64,000 nucleotides of DNA from Cyanophora paradoxa (GCA_004431415.1 QPMI01000444.1:186001-250000), one strand, 5' to 3'. Counted from the first letter of the stretch, positions 32,907 through 46,208 are shown. Numbers and translations: made by a program. The notes: generated by a model not told the origin, from the sequence alone.

Positions 32907-33907
32907 CCTCTACCCCGCCCTGTGGCCGTGCGGCGCACGTCACGTGCTTTTGGGAATTTTGCTGCATATGCGCATGCGTGTTTTTCGATAAAGACCCTGA
33001 ATGGCCCTCGCCGCCTCATTCAAACCTGATTCATCATGCTCGGACTTCGTGAATCATTTGCGATCGTGCGAATCGGTGCGATTCGCGACAAAGGGGCGGC
33101 GGGAAAGCCCCATGTTCAGCTTGGGGTTAGGAAAGTATCGGATAAGACTGGTTACCCAGTGACTCTCCAGCGAAAATCTAACGAAACGCCATGCGACAGC
33201 CGCCCAACGGCAAAAGCTGTACCCACTTAGAGGGTGAATTAATTGTTCCGTCCACGCGTACGGCTTCCATAACTGGTGCGGGTAAAAAGCATACGCATAT
33301 ATTTATACACATTCTAACATGTACATATGCATGCATTTTTATCCGCAAGCGCGACCCATGCACCCATGTAGACATTGTACATGTGTGCGCTCACTGCGCT
33401 GCCGGCGCCGCGCTTCAAAGTACTGTACCCTGGCCTCCCCGGCTAGCAGCTGCGCGCGGCCGCGACTATCAAGGCCTCTGGACGGGCACGGAGGCGCTGA
33501 GGAGCTGCCCCGCGAGTCGGCGCATCTAGGCGTCGGCCTGGCTAAAGGCGCGTTCGCGTTCGTTTCTCTGTGCCGACAAAGGCATTGAGGCGAGAGCGCC
33601 TTGCCCAAGCAACCACCTCTCGGCGGGTTCGTCTAGAGGATCGCCGCGGCCTGGCAAGGTTCGCACATATCCACGAAAGCGGCCCGCTGTGCTTCAATCC
33701 CGACGCTTTCGCGTGGTCGGTCCGACCTTTCCATGCTGACCTTACCAGCAGGCTGCAGCCACGGCGCCGGCGAGCGAGATCGCGTCGCACGTCGCGCTGG
33801 GATAGCTTAGGGTGAACGTGGCGAGCGAGCCGAGGGCGGCTTAACTTGAGCGCCACGCGCAACTTCGAACGCGCTGCGCGTTTCCACAAGGAAGCGTCGT
33901 GAGCGAT
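32907..33907. other. intergenic region upstream of hybrid kinase gene
   Basis: About 1 kb. The first half is AT-rich, with GATAAA about 80 nt past the mTERF stop (32987), a possible poly(A) signal. Short open frames on both strands (33.3-33.9 kb) show no domain. It presumably holds the promoter of the kinase gene. Confidence 0.45.
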
Positions 33908-36900
33908 ATGGATTCCTTCCCAGGTCCATCATGTGTCTCCTCTTTTCAGTGTGCCTTCCCGCGTGTGACTCTCGCTGCCGCAGGCTACGTAACGACGGAG
34001 GCAAGTGTTCTGCAGACTAAGCAAAGCAACGCGCACGCGAGCCGCCTGACGCTTGCGCGTTTCCAGGTGGTATGCGAGCGTCGCAACAGAATGCTGATCC
34101 GGGCCGTTCGCGCGTCGGATGGTTCGCACCCGCCCTACCGCCGCGGCATTGGCCGACATCGCGGCGCAGGCATGGCCGTGGTCCTCAAAAAGCTCAACGA
34201 AGATTTCTAGTGCGTGATTCCGTTAGAATCCTCGCTTTCCGCTCCTGACGACTTCCGCAGCGATTATCCGAACCTCCAGGCGCCCGCCGCCGCCGCCAGC
34301 TCCAGCCCCGCTTTTCTGACCGCATCGCCCTTCGCAGAAACTCAAGCGAGAATTTAGCATCATGGTTCGCCCCAAAGCGGAGGCGTCGCCACGCGCGCCT
34401 CACGCGGGCGGCGCCTGCGCAGACTGTTGTCGCGGGGCCTTACGTCCTGAAGGCATATGAGCTTGCGGTCTCCTCCAGCACGGCAGCGATTGTCATGGAG
34501 GCTCGCGCACCGCCCTGCCTCCCGCCTGCGCGCGTTGCGCGGGGGCCGAGCGGGGGCGGCGGGGGCGCAGGACATCGGGGGGCGCTCGCTGGACGAGGTC
34601 GTGAACGGCAAGCCGATGTCGCTGGGGGTTTTCCTGCCCATCGCCATACAGCTCACGACGGCGCTCGGCGTCGTCCACGGCGCCAACGTCGTCCACAGGG
34701 ACGGTCCGCCCGCCCCCGCCCCGCCCCCGCCCCGCGCCAGCTGAGCGCGCGCCGGGGGGGGGGAGCAGTGAAGGCGGGGAACGTGATCGTAAACCTGAAC
34801 AACCCGGAGGAGAACCGCGTGCGGCTGGCCGACTTCGGCCTCGCCGGCTACATCCAGGACTCGTACACCCAGAGCGACATGGAGGGCAGGCGCGCCCCCC
34901 GGCCCCCGCCGCCCCGCCCCGCCCCGCCCCGCCCGGCGCGGCCGCCGACGCCCTCCCCAGCCTGGCGTACATGGCGCCGGAGCAGACGAAGCGCATCCAC
35001 TGCGTCGTGAACCAGCGCTCCGACCTCTACAGCCTCGGCGGTGCTCCCGGCTCCCTGCCTGCGCGGCCTGCGCGCGCGCCCCTCGCGCGCCCCTCACGCC
35101 CCCCTCCTCCTCGCAGTCACCTTCTACCAGTGCCTGGTCGGGCACCTCCCCTTCACGTGCGCCCCCCCCCCCCCCCTTCTCCCCCCCCCCCTCCCCTACC
35201 CCCTCCCCCTCCTCCTCCGCCGCCCGCGCCAACGAGGAGCGCCGGCAGCGGAGACTCCCTATCGATCATACACGGGCACCTGGCCCGCAAGGCTACCCCC
35301 GTCCGCGTGATCCGGTGCGCGGAGCGGCGCGGCCGGGCCGGGGCCACCCTGGGCTGACGCGACCCCGCGCAGGCCCGAGATCCCCGAAGTCATCAGCGCC
35401 ATCGTAGAGAAGGCGAGCGGCGCGGGGCGGGGCGGGGCCGCGCGGGAGGCTGCGCGGCGCTGACGTGACGGGCGCGCAGCTGATGGAGAAGTCGCCGGAC
35501 GACCGCTACCAGTCGGCGTACGGCGTCCGCGAGGACCTCTTCAACTGCTACACGCAGCTCCGCTCGGGGCCCGGCATCATCAGCACCTTCAAGGCCCGCC
35601 CTCTCGTCCCGCAATGCGATGCTCGCGCTCACTCTCGGGGCAGCTGGCGTCGCGGGACTTCCCGTGCACGCTGCAGCTCTCGACGCGTCTGTACGGGCGG
35701 GAGTGCCTCATCGACCAGCTCGTCGCCGCCTTCGTCGCCGTCTTCGGGTCCCTCGACGAGATCAACCGCGAGATCGAGCGGCGCAGCGCCCCGGCGCTCG
35801 GCGGCTCCTCCCACCACTCGGGCCACCGCCACAACGGCCCCTCGCCGGACGGGGCGCAGGACTCCTCGGCCGCCGCCTCGCAGGAGCGGAGCCCGGCGCG
35901 GGCGACCTCGCCGGGGCCCTCGGTGCTCCGCGGCGCCGGCACGCTGGCGCCCTCGCAGCCCGCGCGCCGCGGCGTGCTCGTCATCCGCGGCGTCTCCGGC
36001 ATCGGCAAGACCGGCCTTGTCCTCCGCTTCGTTCAGGTGGGCGGGGAGGGCGGCCCGCGACGGGCGGGGCGGGCGCCGAACGGGGCGCTCGCGCGCGCGC
36101 GCAGGACGTTGCGACGGAGCTGCCGGTGATCTTCCTGCGGGGCAAGTACGACCATAACACGTGCGCGTCGCGCCCCTACAGCGCCATCATCGCCGCCATC
36201 GTCGGCCTCGTCCAGCAGGTCCCCTGCCCCTCTTCCACCCTTTCTTTCTCCCGCCCCCTCGCTCACCCCCGCGCAGCTGCTGGCGGACAACGAGCGGCTG
36301 CTCGCCGTCCAGCCGCGCATCATCGCGACGCTCGGCGAGAACGCCTCGGTCCTCGTCGACCTCATCCCGGAGGCCAAGCACCTGCTGGGCACGGGCGTCG
36401 AGCTCGCGCCCGTCCCCCCGCTCCCGCCGGCCGAGACGGCCCTGCGCCTCACCACCACCGTCTGCCAGCTCCTCGAGTCCCTCTACCCCCTCGTCGTCTT
36501 CCTCGAGTGCGCCGCGCCGCACCGCCGCGCCCCCTTGCTCCTCGCCCTCGGCGTCTGACGGGCCCCCCGCAGCGACATGCAGTGGGCCGACACCGCCTCC
36601 CTCAAGCTCGTGCGCCCCCTCCGCTGCCCTCCCCTTCCGCCCCCGCCCCCGCCCCCGCCCGAGCCGCGCCGAGCCGCGCGCCGCCCAGATCCGCCGCCTC
36701 GCCACCTGGCCCTCCATCGACTGCCTCCTCATCTGCGCGTGGTGCGCCCCCCCTCTTCCTTGCCTAGCAGCGCCCGCTGCCGGGGGCCTCGTCGAGCCGC
36801 CGGGGGCGGGCAGCCGGAGCAACGAGGTGCGGCCGTCGCACCCGATGGCCCTCGCCATCGACGAGATCCGCTCCAGCGGCGTCCCCACCTACGTGCGCCC

Positions 36901-39900
36901 TTTCTTTTCCCCCGCTCCCCCTCCCCGAGATTCCTTCGAGGATTTCACGACTCTACGGTTGTCGGAGAGCTAAACGGGCCCCTGTTTCGGGCGCCGGATC
37001 TCGCACGTCTCGTAGGGTTTCCGTCCGGCGCTGACGCGGGTCTGCTGCGGGCGGGGCGGGGGCAGGACATCGACGTGGGCCCGCTGAGCGTGGAGGACGT
37101 GAACGGGTTCCTGGCGGCGACGCTGCGCTGCCAGGCCGCCGACTCCGTCGAGCTCGCCCGCCTCATCCACTCCAAGACCGACGGCAACCCCTGTGCGCCG
37201 CCCCCCGCCTCCCCTGCTTCCCCGCCTCCTCCTTCTCACCCTGCCCCGCCCAGTCTTCATCCGCAGCTTCCTGAACACGCTCTATAGCCAAGAGAAGATC
37301 AAGATCGACTACCAGACGGGGGGTTGGCACTGGAACGTCTCGGACATCGAGCACATGAAGTGAGCCGAGCCGCTCCCCCTGGGCCCTTTCTTTCTTTCTC
37401 TCTTCTCGCCCGGCCCGGAGCGGGGCGGCTGACGTACCGGGCGCGGGGCGCAGCTACACGGACAACGTCGTGGACATGCTCGTCTCGTACATTTCGCAGC
37501 TCTCGCCGGCGGCGCAGGAGATGCTCAAGCTCGCCTCCATGTTCGGCAACGCCTTCGAGGTCCCCCTGCTCGCCGTCACCGCCGCCCGGCCCCAGGAGGC
37601 CATCATGGTGCGCCCGCGCCGTCCCCCCGCCGGACAGCGAGGAAGGGCGCAGCCCAAAGAAACATGATCTGAATGGAGAGGACGTTCTTTTCGCTTCCGA
37701 GAGCGAGAGATAGGCCACGAAAATCAAAGGAAAGACTGGCGCTAAAGAAGAATTTTCTTATTATCGGCGGCGAAAAGTTTCAGAGATCGGTTTTCGAATT
37801 TTCGCTGGTTTCCTGTGTTCTTCCTCTTCTTCCCTTCTCGCCTCTACGTCCCTCCTCAACGGCGGGGCGGCGCAGTCGGCGGTCTCGGAGGCGATCCACA
37901 AGCGGCTGATCGTCTCCGTGAGCGCGGAGACGTACCGCTTCGTGCACGACCGCGTGCAGCAGGCCGCCGCCCGTGCGCTGCGCCCCTCCTCCCTCCTTTC
38001 CCCTCCCTCCTCTTCCTAAAAGGAACCTTCTTCTCCTTCTTCTTCTCGTTCTTCCAGTTCTGGTGGCGCCCGAGGACCTGCCGGCGCTGCACCTCCGCAT
38101 CGGGCGGCGGCTCCTGGCGGCGCGCTCGCGGGACGCGGGGGCCCCCGCCGGCATGCGCGAGGCCCGCGGCGGCAACCACGAGGACAACATCTTCGAGGCG
38201 CGCGCACGCGCGCGCGCCGCCGCCGCCTAGGCGCGCTGGCCGGGCGTGACCCCGCGGCCTCTGGGCCCGCGCAGGTGGTGGCGCACTACAACCGGGGCGT
38301 GGCGCTCATCGACGAGTTCGAGGAGCGCTGCCGCCTCGCGGAGCTCAACCTGCAGGCCGGCGCCAAGGCCTCCACCTCCACCGCCCACGAGGCCGCCCGC
38401 TCCTACTTCGAGGTACACGCACCCGCCACCGCTCCCCTCGCGCCCCGCGCCACCCCCTCCTCACCGCGCCGCCCCCGCCCCAGGCCGGCGTTCGGGCGCT
38501 CTACCGCCTCCCGGGGGGCTCTCCCCCCGGGGAGCGGGAGCCCCAGGAGGGCGCTCCCCCGCCCCCCGAGCAGCGCCCGATCCGGCACGCCGAGCTGCGC
38601 GAGCGGCAGGGGGACCTGGACGCCAGCGAGGCGTCGCGGGGCCTGGGCACGCGGCTCCTGCTGCGCCTCGCGGAGTCGGAGTACCTGTGCCAGAACTTCA
38701 GGGCGGCGGACGAGCACCTGAGCTACATCGAGGGGCGGGCGGCGTCGCTGCGGGAGAAGCTGGACGCGTTCCGCCTGCGCGTCAACATGCTCTCGACCGC
38801 GAACCGCTTCAAGGAGGTCGTGGAGCGGGCGCTGGCGGTCGTGCGCGAGTTCGGGATCGAGATCGAGCGGGGCGAGGACGGGACGGTGCCCCAGGCGCGC
38901 ATCGACGAGGCGTACGCGGCCATGTGGCGCGCCTGGGAGGCGCGCGGCGTCGATGCCAACCTCGACGAGTTCGTCGCCGGCCACCCCGTGCGCCCCGCCC
39001 CGCCCCGCCCTGCCCCGCCCCCCGCTGCACCTCCCCTGCCGCCCCTGATCTTCCCCCCAGGTGGGGAACGAGGACGACGAGTTCACGTCGCTCCTCTTCG
39101 CCCTCGTCGAGGTCATGGGTGCGCTCCCCGTCCCCGCCGGCGGATCCGGGCCGCCCCGCGCCCCGTCCGACGCCCTCCCGCCCCTCTGCCGCAGCCGTCA
39201 TGTACCTCTCGAGTGCGCCGCGCCCCGGCCGCGCCCGCCCCGCCTCGCCGCTGACGCCGCGTGCAGCGACGTTCGGGCCGTACCAGGTGCTGGCAGCGAG
39301 CGTCGTGCGGCTCTGCATCGAGCGCGGCGGCAACGCGGCGGCCGTCTCCTGGTACGGCTACATGTGCTTCATCCTGTCGGGCATCCGCAAGGACTACGAG
39401 GGGGCCGTCCGCATGCGCCGCCTCTGCCTCGCCGTCATCAACCGCGAGGGTACCTCCGACTTCCTCCGGTGCCCCCGGCCCCCCTTCCCCCGCCGCCCAA
39501 GAGCGCCCGCTGAGGCGCGCCGGCGGCGCAGCGGCCGCGTGCTCGTGTGCGCGCTCTGCACCTTCCCGGTCGGCTCGAACTGGCTGGCGGGGATCCCGCC
39601 GATGGCGGAGGCGGCGCGGCACTCGCAGCAGGCGGGGGACCTCAACAACGCCCTCTACTCCATCAACCAGCAGCTCTGGATCTCCTTCTTCGCCGGCGTG
39701 CCCCTCGGCGACATGTACGAGACCAGTGCGCCGCCCCCCGCGCCCCCGCTGGCTCGCCACCTCCCCCCGGTTGGAGCCGCCCCCCTCACGCCGTGTGCGG
39801 CGCCGCGCTCGGCGGGCAGTGGTCAAGTTGAAGCCCTTCGTTCGCAAGTGCGTCAACCTGGAGCTCGAGGTCTCCTTCGACGCGACCGTCGCGCACGTAC

Positions 39901-42900
39901 ACCTCCTCCAGGCGAGCCGCCCCGCCGCCTCCGCACCGCCGCCGCCGCCGCCGCCGGCTGAGGCGGGCGGGCGGGGGCCCGAGGGGGGCGCAGAGCGGGC
40001 AGAACGACGTGGACGCGATGATCGCGGGGGCGGACATGGGGTCGGAGATGGCAGCGCGGGGGCCCTACTGCCGCTCGGCCTACCTCTCCTTCCGCTTCAT
40101 GGCCCTGGTCGTGCTGGGGCGCCTGCGGGAGGCGGCGGCGCTGCTGCCGAGCTTCCAGACCACCGTCGTCGACACCCCCGGCATCATATTCAACTTCGAG
40201 GAGCCCTTCCTGCAGGGTCCGCCCCCCGCCCGCCCCTCCCGGAACACGCCCCGACGCCGGCCCCGCGCGCCGCGCAGGCCTCGCGGAGACGACGTGCCGG
40301 CTGGGCGTGTGGCCGGGCCCCGACGCGCCGGCGCCGCTGGAGGACGGAGAGCGGGCGGAGGCGGCGGCGCGCGCGGCGGCGCTCCTCGCGCGCCTCGAGG
40401 AGTACGCGACGCACTGCGCCGACTTCCGCTGCCGCGCACTCTTCATCGACGCCGAGCGGGAGCGCGCGCTGGCCGGGCCCAACGCCCCCTTCGCCGCCCT
40501 CGGGCCCCTGCTCGGGCGCTACGAGGCGGCGGCGCGGGCGGCGCGCGACTCGCAGGCGCCCCAGGTCTCGGCCCTGGCGCACGAGCTCGCCGCCTCGCTC
40601 TGCCTGGCGGCCGGCGTGCGCGGCGCCGGGCTGCACTACCTGAAGGAGGCGGTGAAGGACTACAGCGCGTGGGGCGCGCGTACCAAGGTGGCGCTGCTGC
40701 TGGGCCAGCACGCGGAGCTCCGGGACGCCCTCGTGTACGCCAAGGCCCCCAAGAACGCGTCGACGGGCTCGGGCTCCCGCTCCAACGACAACAAGGACAA
40801 GTCCTCCTCCGACTCGTCCGAGCGCCCGGCGCGCGCCCCGGCCGGCGGCGTCACGACGGGCGGCTCGGGCTCGGGCTCGGGCTCGGGGACGAAGACGACG
40901 TCGGGCTCGGGGGCGCCGGTGAGCGCGCCGCGGGCGACGGCGTCGACGGTGGACATCCTCACCGTCGTCCGCTCGGCCCTCGCCCTCGCCACCGAGTCCG
41001 ACCTCGACGCCCTCCTCTCCAAGCTCATGGTCCGCCCCCGCCCGCCCGCCCGCCCGCCCCGTCCGCTGGTCTCGTCCTCAGCGGGGCCGCCCCCCCTCCG
41101 CCCCCAGCTCATCATCATGGAGAACGCCGGGGCGGTGCGCTTGCGGCGTGCGCGCGCGCGCTCGAGACGCGTGGCTGAGGCGGGGGCGGCGGGGCAGACG
41201 GTGGCGCGGCTGGTGCTGGCGAGCAGCAAGCACTGCCAGCATGAGCACGCCCCGGAGTCCGAGGGACTCTCCTCCCTCTTCTGCGTCCGCGTCGAGGGCG
41301 AGGTTGGCTACCCCAAAGTGCTCCCCCCGCCTCCGCCCCGGCCGGGACCCGCTGAGCAACCCGCGCCCCGCGCCCGCGCGCGCAGGTCGACACGATGCAC
41401 CTGCGCTCCGAGGGCGGGCGGGAGGCGCGGGGGTCGGAGCGGGAGGGCGGCGGGGAGAGCGGGCGGAGGGCGACGGTGGACATCCGCTGCGTGGACAAGC
41501 CGCTCGTGCAGTACCGCAACGTCTCCCACGCCATCGTCCAGGTCCGCCGGCCCCCGGCCCCCGGCCCCGGCCCCGGCCCCGCCCGGCGACCCGAGCCGGG
41601 GCCGGCCGCCTCGCGCAGTACGTGATCCGGACGGAGGAGTACGTCCTCCTCAACAACGCTTGCACCGAGGTGCGCGCCCGCCGGCTCCGGGCCCCCGGCG
41701 GCGGCGCCCCCACCCCCCCCCCCTTCCGACGTCGCGGCGGGGCGGCGCTGCGCAGGGCAACTTCGTCTCGTGCGGGCACGTGCAGCGCAACAGCCTCCGC
41801 TCCGTCCTCTGCGTCCCCGTCGTGCGCCGCGCCGCCCCGCGCCGCGCCCACTCCCGCGCTGGAACGGCGAGCGGGGCGGTGCGGGGCGCAGATGCACCAG
41901 CAGAAGATCATGGGGGCGCTGTACCTGGAGAACCGCTTCATGGCGGGGGCCTTCACTCTCGAGCGCGTCGAGCTCCTCCAGCTCCTCGCCGCCCAGGCCC
42001 GCCCCGCCCCGCCCCGCCCCGCGGCCCCGGGGGCCTGAGGCGGGGCGGCGGGGCGCAGCTGGCGGTGTCGATGCTGAACGCGACGCTGCACGAGGACCTG
42101 CGCCTCTACAACCGCGAGCTCGAGGTCAAGAACCGCTCCCTCGCCATGCTCGGTCCGCCCCGCCCCCGCCGCCCCCCTCTCCGCCCCGCCGCCCATCGTG
42201 ACGGCGGCGGGGCGGGGCGGCACGGCAGACCGCGCCAAGGACACGCTGCTGGCGAACACGAGCCACGAGCTGCGCACGCCCTGCGGGGCCATCATCGGCC
42301 TCTCGGAGCTGCTGCTCGACTCGGGCCCGCTCACGGAGCAGCAGGCGCAGACGGCGCGCATCATCCACCAGTCGGCGGAGCACCTGCTGCGCATCATCAA
42401 CAACTTCCTGGACCTCTCGGGCCTCGAGTCCGGGGCGGTCAAGCTGGAGCGCGTCGAGTTCGACGTCGCCAGCGTCGTCAACGACTGCGTCGCCGCCTCC
42501 TCCGTCGCGGCGTACAAGAACGGCCTCGAGATCGGCTCCTACATCGACCCCCGCTGCCCCCTCCGCGCCATGGGCGACCCCGTGCGCTCTCGCCCGCCCC
42601 CTCCACCTCCCCCGCCCTCGCTCTCCCCCGCCCGACCGACCCCGCCCTCGCTCGCCATCGCCCAGACGAGGCTCAAGCAAGTCATCATGAACGTGCGCCC
42701 GCCTCGCCGCGGGCCCCCGCCGGGCCTCGCCCGACCCGACGCCGGCCGCGCAGCTGGTGTCGAACGCGATCAAGTTCAGCGCGAACGCCGGCCCCGACGG
42801 GCACGTCCTCATCTCCGTCGAGCTCGTCGCTGACGTCCGGTGCCGCCCCGCTCCCCAGATTCCGAGCCGCCCCGGCCGGAGCTCCCACCGAACGGGCGGG

Positions 42901-44796
42901 CGGGCCGCGGGGCGGCAGGACGGAGTGCGTGCTGCGGTTCCGGGTGGAGGACTCCGGGGTAGGGATCAAGCAGGAGGACCTCCCCAAGCTCTTCCAGCGC
43001 TTCTCCCAGGCCCGCCCCCGCCCCCGCCGGCGCCCCGCCGGCGCCAACTGTGTTGGAGTCGAGCGCCCTCTGACGCGGGGCGCGGGGCGGGCAGGTGGAC
43101 AGCTCGTTCTCGCGCCGCTGGGAGGGCTCCGGCCTCGGCCTCGCCATCTCGAAGACGATCGTCTCGTACTGCACGGGCCAGGAGCCCGAGAGCGCGGCCG
43201 AGTTCGGCGCCGGCACCATCTCCGTCCAGTCCGACTTCGGCAAGGGGTCCGCCCCGCCCGCTCCCCGCCCCCCACCCCCTCTCCGGCCCCGCCCGACGCC
43301 GCGCGGCGCCAGGTCGACTTTCTACTTCGCCGTGGCGATGGCCTACGCGCCGGACTCGCGGCCCCGCGCCCCGCCCGCCCTCCCCGCCCCCGGGGGCCCC
43401 GGCGAGCGCCCCGTGGCGGCCGTGCTCGCCCGGCCCTTCGTCGCCGGCCTGCTGGGCCGCTACCTCGCCGAAGCCGGCGTGGAGGCGGCCCCCTGCGGGC
43501 GCCCCGAGGAGCTCGCCCCGCTGCTGCGCCGCATCGCCGCCGAGGGCGCCCCCGTCGCCTTCGCCGTCGTCGACGGGAGCGTCGACGGGGCGCTCGCGCT
43601 GCTGGAGGAGGGCCCGCTGGCGGGGCCGGGCGCACCGCCGGCGCTGGCGGAGCTCCCCGCCCTCGCCATCCTCCGCACCGAGTCCAAGTTCGACAAGGGC
43701 CGCTGCCCGAGCCGCGTCGTCTGCCTCTACAAGCCCGTGCCCCAGGAGCACTTCGCCCGCGCCGTCGCCCGCGAGCTCTCCCGCCGCGCCGCGCCCCAGC
43801 ACGACCCGCACTCCCCCGGCGCCGGGCACGCGCAGGCGGCCGGCGAGGGCGCGGGGCCGCCGGCGCGGGGGCGCCGGGCTCGCGGAAGCGGCCGGCGGAG
43901 AGCTCCTCGTCGTCGGACGACGGGTTTTCCGCGGAGGGTGCCGGGGCGCGCGGCGGGCTCGGGCGGCCCCTCTCGAGCCCGACGGGCCTCGGCGGCCCCG
44001 CCGAGAAGCGCCGGCGCACCTCGGACATCCTCGTGGTGCACGGGGGCGCGCCCCGCCGCCGCCGCCGCCGCGCGCCCTCACGCCGCGGGGCGGGGGGGCG
44101 CAGGTGGAGGACAACCCCGTCAACCAGATGGTCGGTGCGCGCTCCGCCGGCCGGACCTCTGCCCGCGCCCGCGCCCGCCGCTCGCGGGCGTCGCCGACGC
44201 GAGGCGGGGCCGTGCGGGCGAAACAGTGCGGAAGCTGCTGGAGCAGGCGGGCCACCGGGTGGAGGTCGCGGAGGACGGCTTCGCCGCCCTCGAGCACGTC
44301 CGCCGCCGCCCCTTCGGCCTCGTCTTCATGGGTCCGCCCCGCCCCGCCCCGGCCCCTCCCGCCCCCCTCGGCTGCGCCGTGTTCCGCGCGGCCCTCACGC
44401 GCCCGCGCCCCCAGACTGCAGCATGCCGCGGTGCGACGGGTACGAGGCGACGCGCCTCATCCGGGCCCTCGACGCGGAGCAGGGCAAGCACACCGTCATC
44501 GTCGGCCTCACCGCCCACGGTGCCCGACCGGCGCCGCAACCCGGCCCCCTCGCCGGCCTCACTGGGGGTCGCAGCGATGGCGGGCGAGCGCGAGAAGTGC
44601 CTGAGCGCCGGCATGGGTGCGCGCGTGCCTCGCCCCGCCCCGCCGAGCCGGCCGACCCTGCGGCGCAGACGAGTACCTGAGCAAGCCGGTGAAGAAGGAG
44701 GACCTGCTCAAGATGGTCGAGCGCCGTGCCACGCTCTTCGACGAGCCCTTCGCAGGCCCCGCGGGGCCCGCCCCCGTGCCCGCCAACCCGGAGTGA
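33908..44796 (+). CDS. Ser/Thr kinase-ATPase-GAF-hybrid histidine kinase
   Basis: A phosphorelay sensor fused to a protein kinase and a STAND-type ATPase, the plan of cyanobacterial multi-domain kinases and fungal Mak/Chk1-type hybrids. Spliced modules in order: kinase lobe (VVLKKLNEDFYDYPN, KLKREFSIM, VHRDVKAGNVIVN, LADFGLAGYI, SLAYMAPEQT, SDLYSLGVTFYQCLVGHLPF, with Lys, HRD and DFG intact); P-loop ATPase (LVIRGVSGIGKTGLVLRF, DMQWADTASLK); a long helical-repeat region (about 37-41 kb); GAF (RSVLCVPVV, GALYLENRFMAGAFTLERVE); HisKA (NTSHELRTPCGAIIGLSELL, phospho-His); HATPase (SNAIKFSA, VEDSGVGIKQEDLPKLFQRF, GSGLGLAISKTIVSY); receiver (VEDNPVNQM, LVFMDCSMPRCDGYEATRLI with phospho-Asp, EYLSKPVKKEDLL). 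TGA at 44794-44796. Several dozen introns, several of them GC-AG. Likely cytosolic; the signal is unknown. Confidence 0.92.
34001..34066 (+). other. GC-AG intron with GCAAGT donor
   Basis: 66-nt intron with donor GCAAGT, the strongest known GC-AG consensus, and acceptor GTTTCCAG. It joins GYVTTE to VVCERRNRMLIRAV, giving the expected first strands of the protein-kinase lobe. Three more GC-AG introns follow in this gene at 34280-34337, 34501-34570 and 34890-34960. Confidence 0.7.
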
Positions 44797-45947
44797 CGCC
44801 CCCGCCGCCCGCCTCCCGGCCGCATTCATGCTTCGTCTTTTTCGATGTCAAGCTCAAGGGTAACCGGGATGGCGGCTCCAAGGCTGTCCAAGCCCACTTT
44901 CTCTACAAAATATACTATGAAATACATATTCTGATCCAGCAAGTTTTATGCAGTAATTGACTGCTGTGAAGGAACTTGCAATTGCATTTGTTCGTGAGTC
45001 CTGACACGTGATGTTCGCTAGCTGTCACCTGCAGCTGGCAGGCAGTGGCAGCACATCTGTGTATCTAGAGACTGTCACAGTGTGATCGATGCCGGGCTAC
45101 AAATTCCTACTAGGGCTACAATTTTGCAATGAGAACTTGGAAGACCAGGCCGCTGGCCCGCTGTACATGTCGAATTCCGGCGAATTCGAAACCGAAATCG
45201 AGTTCGCTGATCATGAGAACTTCGAATTCGCTCTACTAGGCTAGATCTATCGATATATATCGATCTATCGGTCGAGCTCGAGTGCGGCCCTTAATGAGAC
45301 TACCGCCGTCTACCGGTGTGATTAGAGCTGTGCTCGCTCGGGGTGGCCGGCCTAGCGACCCGGTGACCGCTTTAATTTGGCGCCGCGAGCGACGCCCGTC
45401 ACGGCGTCGCTCGCTCGTCCCTCAGCTGGGTGAACCTGACGAAAAAATGCTTAAAACCGCTCGAAATCCTATCTGTTCCGAAAAGTTCCTTTCAGTTCGT
45501 TTCGTACAATTGCAAGCCCTTCCCAAGAAGTTCAAATTAAAGCTGGTTTTCACGAACCAGGCGTCAATTTTCGCGAGATCAACGCCAGCTGCAGGCTGTT
45601 TCAGGGCGAAGCGGAGCGTCTGGAGGCTCGAAAATAGTCGAAATTCAGCTAGCTATAGATTGATCGGCTACACTGACCCAGGTCGACCTTCAGCCTGGCA
45701 GATGAGGAAAAAGCGGGGTGGGGCTTTTTTTGGCGCCTGTCGGCCACAAAAAACGCCAAGCGATGACCGCCGCCGGGCCGAGGAGGCGCCGCTGGCGGAA
45801 AACGCCAAGCGTAGCGGCCGCTAGAACCTCGCGAGCGTAGCCGCCGTATACGGTATACGTACTGTAACGTACATACGTAGCGACGACGAGCGACCAGGTG
45901 GCAGGTGCACAACCCTAATTATAACTATGAATCTAGGCTTGCCTGCT

Positions 45948-46208
45948 AGAATTTGGAGGGGTACCGGTAGTCCCGTCTCCGCCATACAAAAACGTTAACC
46001 CTGCAGCTGCGAACTTTGCGAAGACCGTGACTGACCGTCGGTCCGATCTATACCCAGGTAGCTACTAAACTTTTACCAGCTGCTAATACTGTAGAACTAG
46101 AAATATCTAAAAGTTTTTGGGCGATCTACTAAATATTCCCCGCTGGCTAAAGCCGAGAATTTGTAGGGGTAGTCCCGTCTCTGCCATACAAAAGCCTTGC
46201 GAAGACCG
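45948..46208. repeat. two copies of a short dispersed block
   Basis: AGAATTTG(G/T)AGGGG ... TAGTCCCGTCTC(C/T)GCCATACAAAA ... CTTTGCGAAGACCG occurs at 45948-46027 and, slightly shortened, at 46156-46208. A third related motif, CTACTAAA...GCTAAT, occurs near 46062, 46126 and 46210. Confidence 0.75.

Noticed and set aside
33542-33889. Overlapping short frames on both strands upstream of the kinase gene
   Set aside because: No conserved motif on either strand and no connection to the kinase exons.
40307-44680. A 1457-codon plus-strand open frame read as one protein
   Set aside because: It crosses many introns; GAF, histidine kinase and receiver motifs lie in all three plus frames and only splice together.
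45282-45824. 180-codon open frame in the gene-poor region
   Set aside because: No domain, no splice context and codon use unlike neighbouring genes; probably chance.
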